The notes beneath the pieces were generated by a model. It was not told the origin of the DNA and ran no database searches. It was given only the letters and a program-made list of their open reading frames with translations. The position numbers and the translations under genes were made by a program. This document shows, in pieces, positions 60,591 to 64,000 of a stretch of 64,000 bases of DNA (position 1 is its first letter; each line of letters starts with the position of its first letter). The DNA comes from Gracilimonas sp964505215 (GTDB lineage: Bacteria; Bacteroidota; Rhodothermia; Balneolales; Balneolaceae), in contig CAZDGU010000002.1 in the NCBI GenBank assembly GCA_964505215.1, forward strand, positions 186,001 to 250,000. The letters are read 5' to 3'.

Positions 60591-62837
60591 ATGAAAGCAC
60601 CCGATTATACATTTAATCCCGAAACAAAAGCCTACTGGTCGTGGCAAGTTCACTCAGATTCTCTGAAATTAGGGCTCAGGTTTTGGGATTTCTTTGGGAT
60701 AGCAGATAAACAACAAACGCCCGAGCACTTCAAGTCGGCAGCTGCTTTATTTAGTCCTGAAAATTTAAAGGTCTTTAAAGATGCCTTAAAGCCGTTAGAA
60801 AGAAATAAAAGCCAATCCTCTTTTCAGGCTCAAACCAAGCACCAAAGCCCGGATACAAACTCTGGATTCATCCTTTTATGGACTGCCGAATGTGTTGAAT
60901 GGAAAAAAGAAAAGCCTACAGTACTGGTTGGTTCAGCCACTAAACAGCCAATTGGCTTGGAAGATTTAGCACCTGAGATTAGCTTTGATCAACTGGCAAA
61001 AACCTTTTTTGACAACTTGCCGGACAGTGTTTATTTCAAAGATAGAAAAAGTCGATTTATTTATATCAATAATGCATGTGCCAAGAAATTTGGGCTGAGT
61101 GATCCAAGTGAGGCGATAGGAAAAACGGATGCCTATTTTTTTGATGAGAAGCATGCCCGGCAGGCTTTTAAAGATGAGCAGCAAGTGATGAAAACTGAAG
61201 AGCCCATTATTCATCAAGTAGAAAAAGAGGGAGCTCTGGAAAAAGATCAAACAGTACACTGGGCCTCTACTACAAAGCTGCCAATGTATGATAATAAGGG
61301 CCGGGTAATAGGAGTCTTCGGTATTACGCGTGACATTACAGCCGAAGTAAAAGAGGAAGAAGAGTTAAAAAGAAATGATGCGCTGATTGCCAAATTTTCG
61401 GAGCAGGTGCCGGGCTTTTTCTTTCTGTATTATCAGCAAGAGGACGGTGAAGGGCGCTTGCCTTTTGCCAGCCATGGTATTCAAGATTTGTTTAACCTTC
61501 ACCCTGAAGATGTTAAGTCCAGCGCCAACCCCATTTTAGAGATTGTGCATCCGGATGATTTACTGGCTTTTAGAGAGTCTATAGACGAAGCTGCAGAAAA
61601 TGCAACCCTGTGGGATTTTGAGTTTAGAGTGCAGCTACCTGATAAAGGTGTTCGCTGGCTAAAGGGGCGGGCAAATCCTACTAAAATTAAGGGGGGAGCA
61701 GCACGTGCGTTTGGTTATATAACAGATATAACGGACTACAAAAATGCTATTGAACAAAATACGCGGCTCAAAGAGCAGTTTCGGGCCTTGTTAGATTCGG
61801 CTCCAAACCTCATTTTTGTAAAAGATATTGACGGTAAATTTCTGATGGCCAATGAGTCGGCCGCTGCATTTTTTGAGGAAACTACTTCTTCAATTGTTGG
61901 GAAATATGATGTTGATTTGGGCTTTTCTGATGAAAAAGCACAACAATTTATTGAAATGGACCGAAAAGTAATTGAGCAGGATGAAATGACGCTTATTCCT
62001 GAAGACAACTCCATCAGGCCGGATGGAAGCGAAGTGTGGCACCAAACTATAAAGGTTCCTTTTGATAATGCTGACTCGGACAAGCCGGCTGTATTATCAA
62101 TAGCTACTGATATTACCCAGCGCAAGAAAAATGAAATTGAGTTGAATAACAGCCTTGAAATTATTGGAGCCCAAAATAATCGTTTAACCAACTTTGCTCA
62201 CATCGTTTCACATAACCTGCGAAACCATGCCGGAAATATTTCTATGCTTTTGTCTTTGTTTGATATGGAAGATGACGACGTTGAGCAGGAAGAGCTGATG
62301 GAGCATTTACATACAGCCTCCGAACGGCTGAATGAATCTATTGCCGACCTTAACGAAATTATAGACCAGCAGTATAAACCTGTAACAAACCAGAAAGAAC
62401 TGGTGCTGAAAGAAACGGTAGCTAAAGTTAAAGAAATACTGATTACCGAAATTTTAGCAAATAATGTGTCTATAAAAGAAGAAGTACCCAAAGGTATTAC
62501 CCTGAAATATAACCCGGCTTACCTGGAAAGTATTATTCTAAACTTGCTGTCGAATGCCATTAAATACCGGCATCCTGACCGTAAGCCTGAGATTCTTATT
62601 AAAGCCAAACAGCAAAAAGGACACGTTTTTCTGGAAGTGAAAGATAATGGCTTGGGCATAGATTTGGAGAAAAACGGGGATAAACTTTTTGGCATGTATA
62701 ATACCTTTCACCAAAATGAAAACGCAAAAGGTATCGGCCTTTTTATTACTAAAAATCAAATTGAATCGATGGGAGGAACTATCAAAGCTGAAAGTGAACC
62801 TGACCGCGGAACAACCTTTAAAGTGAAGTTAAAATGA
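60591..62837 (+). CDS. multi-PAS histidine kinase, soluble
   Basis: A 748-residue kinase without membrane segments. It has an N-terminal PAS-like region (about 10-110), a PAS/PAC (130-255, SVYFKDRKSRFIYINNACAKKFGL), a PAS_3-type domain (270-385, FPFASH-like core with FEFRVQLPDKGVRWLKG), a further PAS (395-515) and a transmitter core with the Bacteroidota-type H-box FAHIVSHNLRNHAGNISM (His near residue 543) and HATPase (NLLSNAIKYRHPDRKPEI, KGIGLFITKNQ). It likely senses cytosolic small molecules, light or redox state. The stop overlaps the receiver gene by 4 bases (ATGA). Confidence 0.95.
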   Translation: MKAPDYTFNPETKAYWSWQVHSDSLKLGLRFWDFFGIADKQQTPEHFKSAAALFSPENLKVFKDALKPLERNKSQSSFQAQTKHQSPDTNSGFILLWTAECVEWKKEKPTVLVGSATKQPIGLEDLAPEISFDQLAKTFFDNLPDSVYFKDRKSRFIYINNACAKKFGLSDPSEAIGKTDAYFFDEKHARQAFKDEQQVMKTEEPIIHQVEKEGALEKDQTVHWASTTKLPMYDNKGRVIGVFGITRDITAEVKEEEELKRNDALIAKFSEQVPGFFFLYYQQEDGEGRLPFASHGIQDLFNLHPEDVKSSANPILEIVHPDDLLAFRESIDEAAENATLWDFEFRVQLPDKGVRWLKGRANPTKIKGGAARAFGYITDITDYKNAIEQNTRLKEQFRALLDSAPNLIFVKDIDGKFLMANESAAAFFEETTSSIVGKYDVDLGFSDEKAQQFIEMDRKVIEQDEMTLIPEDNSIRPDGSEVWHQTIKVPFDNADSDKPAVLSIATDITQRKKNEIELNNSLEIIGAQNNRLTNFAHIVSHNLRNHAGNISMLLSLFDMEDDDVEQEELMEHLHTASERLNESIADLNEIIDQQYKPVTNQKELVLKETVAKVKEILITEILANNVSIKEEVPKGITLKYNPAYLESIILNLLSNAIKYRHPDRKPEILIKAKQQKGHVFLEVKDNGLGIDLEKNGDKLFGMYNTFHQNENAKGIGLFITKNQIESMGGTIKAESEPDRGTTFKVKLK

Positions 62838-63229
62838 GTGCGTTAAAAAGCATCTGTATTATTGATGATGATAAAATATATACCTACGGTGTAACTAAAA
62901 TTATTAAAAACTACCTGCCTGATAATAATATCACTTCTTATGAAAATGGGCAGAAAGCATTAGAAGCTATCAAAAATTTCGATTCTAACGAACAGATTCC
63001 GGATCTGATTTTATTGGATATAGATATGCCCGAAATGAATGGATGGGATTTTCTTAGAGAGTTTGAATGCATTCGGGATTCCATTGAAAAAGAAATTAAG
63101 GTTTTTGTGATTAGCTCCCAGTTGAAATCCCAAAATGAGGAGTTGTATAAGATAGAGTGGAACGATAAGGTATCCGGCTTTATTAAAAAGCCCGTGGGTA
63201 TTGAAGAAATCGAAAAGCTTTTAAAGTAA
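62834..63229 (+). CDS. single-domain response regulator
   Basis: A 131-residue CheY-like receiver with acidic pocket IIDDDK, phospho-Asp in LILLDIDMPEMNGWD near residue 59 and Lys in GFIKKPVG near 121. No output domain. It is translationally coupled to the PAS kinase through an ATGA overlap, so it is its cognate receiver and acts by protein contact. Confidence 0.96.
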   Translation: MSALKSICIIDDDKIYTYGVTKIIKNYLPDNNITSYENGQKALEAIKNFDSNEQIPDLILLDIDMPEMNGWDFLREFECIRDSIEKEIKVFVISSQLKSQNEELYKIEWNDKVSGFIKKPVGIEEIEKLLK

Positions 63230-63329
63230 TCCTCTCCTTTATCTTTTTTGGCAAGCATTGTATACCCTGAACGAACCTTATTGTTTTGTATAGGGTTTTA
63301 CAGGTATAACCCAAACCTAAAATTAAGCT

Positions 63330-63974
63330 ATGCATATTAAAATTTGGTCAGATATAGTCTGCCCATTTTGCTACATCGGTAAAAGACACCTTGAGCAAGC
63401 CCTTGAACAGCTTCCGGATATTGAAGCATCCATTACCTGGAAGAGTTTTGAATTAGACCCAAATGCGCCTAAGAACCCTGAAGCTCAGATAAATATGAAT
63501 GAATATCTGGCTGAAAAGTACGGCAAATCTATTGAATGGGCTGAGCAAATGAACACGAACGTAATAAACATGGCCAAAAAAGCAGGCTTAGATTATAATC
63601 TGGATGAAGTGAAACGCGCCAGCTCTTTTGATGCTCACCGCCTCATTCACTGGGCAAACGAGCAAGGCAAGCAGGCCGAAATGAAAGAAAAACTTCTCTC
63701 TGCCTACTTTATTGAAAGCAAACACATTGCTGACAAAAACACGCTGGCTGAACTGGCAGAAGAAATTGGACTGGATAAAACAGAAGCGTTGAAAGTGCTC
63801 AACTCTAATCAATTTGCACAACAGGTAATTGACGATGTGGAGCAGGCGCACAAAGTGGGCGTTCAGGGTGTTCCCTTTTTTGTAATTAACGACAAATATG
63901 CCCTTTCCGGAGCTCAACCCACAGAAGTATTTGTAGAAACACTCCAAAAAATTTCACAAGAAGAAAACAGCTAA
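63330..63974 (+). CDS. DsbA/FrnE-family thioredoxin-fold oxidoreductase
   Basis: A 214-residue cytosolic protein of the FrnE/2-hydroxychromene-2-carboxylate isomerase-like branch of the DsbA family. The CPFC motif is in IKIWSDIVCPFCYIGKRHLEQAL (Cys near 12 and 15). The helical insert follows, and the C-terminal GVQGVPFFVINDKYALSGAQPTEVF matches the family's cis-Pro loop. No signal peptide. Homologues act in oxidative or disulfide stress and in polyketide pathways; the job here is not known. The start is preceded by TTAAGCT-ATG. Confidence 0.95.
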   Translation: MHIKIWSDIVCPFCYIGKRHLEQALEQLPDIEASITWKSFELDPNAPKNPEAQINMNEYLAEKYGKSIEWAEQMNTNVINMAKKAGLDYNLDEVKRASSFDAHRLIHWANEQGKQAEMKEKLLSAYFIESKHIADKNTLAELAEEIGLDKTEALKVLNSNQFAQQVIDDVEQAHKVGVQGVPFFVINDKYALSGAQPTEVFVETLQKISQEENS

Positions 63975-63990
63975 ACTGCTGTTTTCTTTC
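63962..63990 (+). terminator. hairpin overlapping the end of the DsbA-like gene
   Basis: AGAAAACAGC pairs with GCTGTTTTCT around TAAACT and is followed by TTC. The left arm overlaps the last codons and stop of the gene. The T-tract is short, so strength is uncertain. Confidence 0.6.
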
Positions 63991-64000
63991 TAAGCTCACT

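Overview
The window looks like chromosome from a Balneolota/Bacteroidota-type bacterium (a Balneolaceae relative such as Gracilimonas or Balneola is my inference). Signs are a secreted protein with a 'YPNPFNP' C-terminal sorting domain, Bacteroidota-type promoters (TTG about 20 nt before TAnnTTTG), mostly weak Shine-Dalgarno sequences, many lipobox lipoproteins, and a large carbamoyl-phosphate synthase subunit without its allosteric domain. Most of the content is ordinary core genome. No prophage, CRISPR array, rRNA or tRNA gene was seen.

Layout. 1-3200: an M20 amidohydrolase cut by the window edge, a Rossmann-fold protein, a small membrane protein, a repeat island (triloop hairpins plus a heptamer array) and a propeller lipoprotein. 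3270-7648: promoter, structured leader, carA and carB. 7670-8450: a REP-associated Y1 transposase inside two arrays of short hairpins. 8787-14361: recQ, then an opposing operon of SLC13 transporter, response regulator and cNMP-binding histidine kinase. 14489-21983: DUF58, RNase P RNA, a cysteine-less zinc-ribbon-family coiled coil, Nif3, YggS, a DivIVA-like protein, purine nucleoside phosphorylase and an acidic unknown. 22084-25909: a region with decay, holding a TPP riboswitch, a PnuT-type thiamine transporter, a frameshifted acyl-CoA-dehydrogenase-like gene, an isoaspartyl peptidase, and a deletion junction joining a truncated lipoprotein to a LytTR regulator that lost its N-terminus. 25941-30008: Crp/Fnr regulator, triple-repeat DUF2249 protein, PQQ sugar dehydrogenase with a thioredoxin, and two tiny genes. 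30297-39356: an HTH/acidic protein pair, then an OmpR/kinase pair with a Czc-type heavy-metal RND efflux operon. 39374-44730: Nudix, CDP-alcohol phosphatidyltransferase, ftsY, an overlooked 35-codon ORF and a TPR-CHAT protease. 45184-50069: a 1539-residue beta-propeller protein and a Pmp3 peptide. 50233-63974: M28 peptidase with scpA, sigma/TPR-anti-sigma pair, ppk1, ruvB, metK, a second M28 peptidase, a multi-PAS kinase with its receiver, and a DsbA/FrnE protein.

Most worth a second look: the triloop-hairpin arrays around the transposase with look-alikes elsewhere in the window; the divergent 35-aa peptide/TPR-CHAT pair; the TPP-riboswitch operon carrying a split flavoenzyme gene; and the terminated leader RNA upstream of carA.
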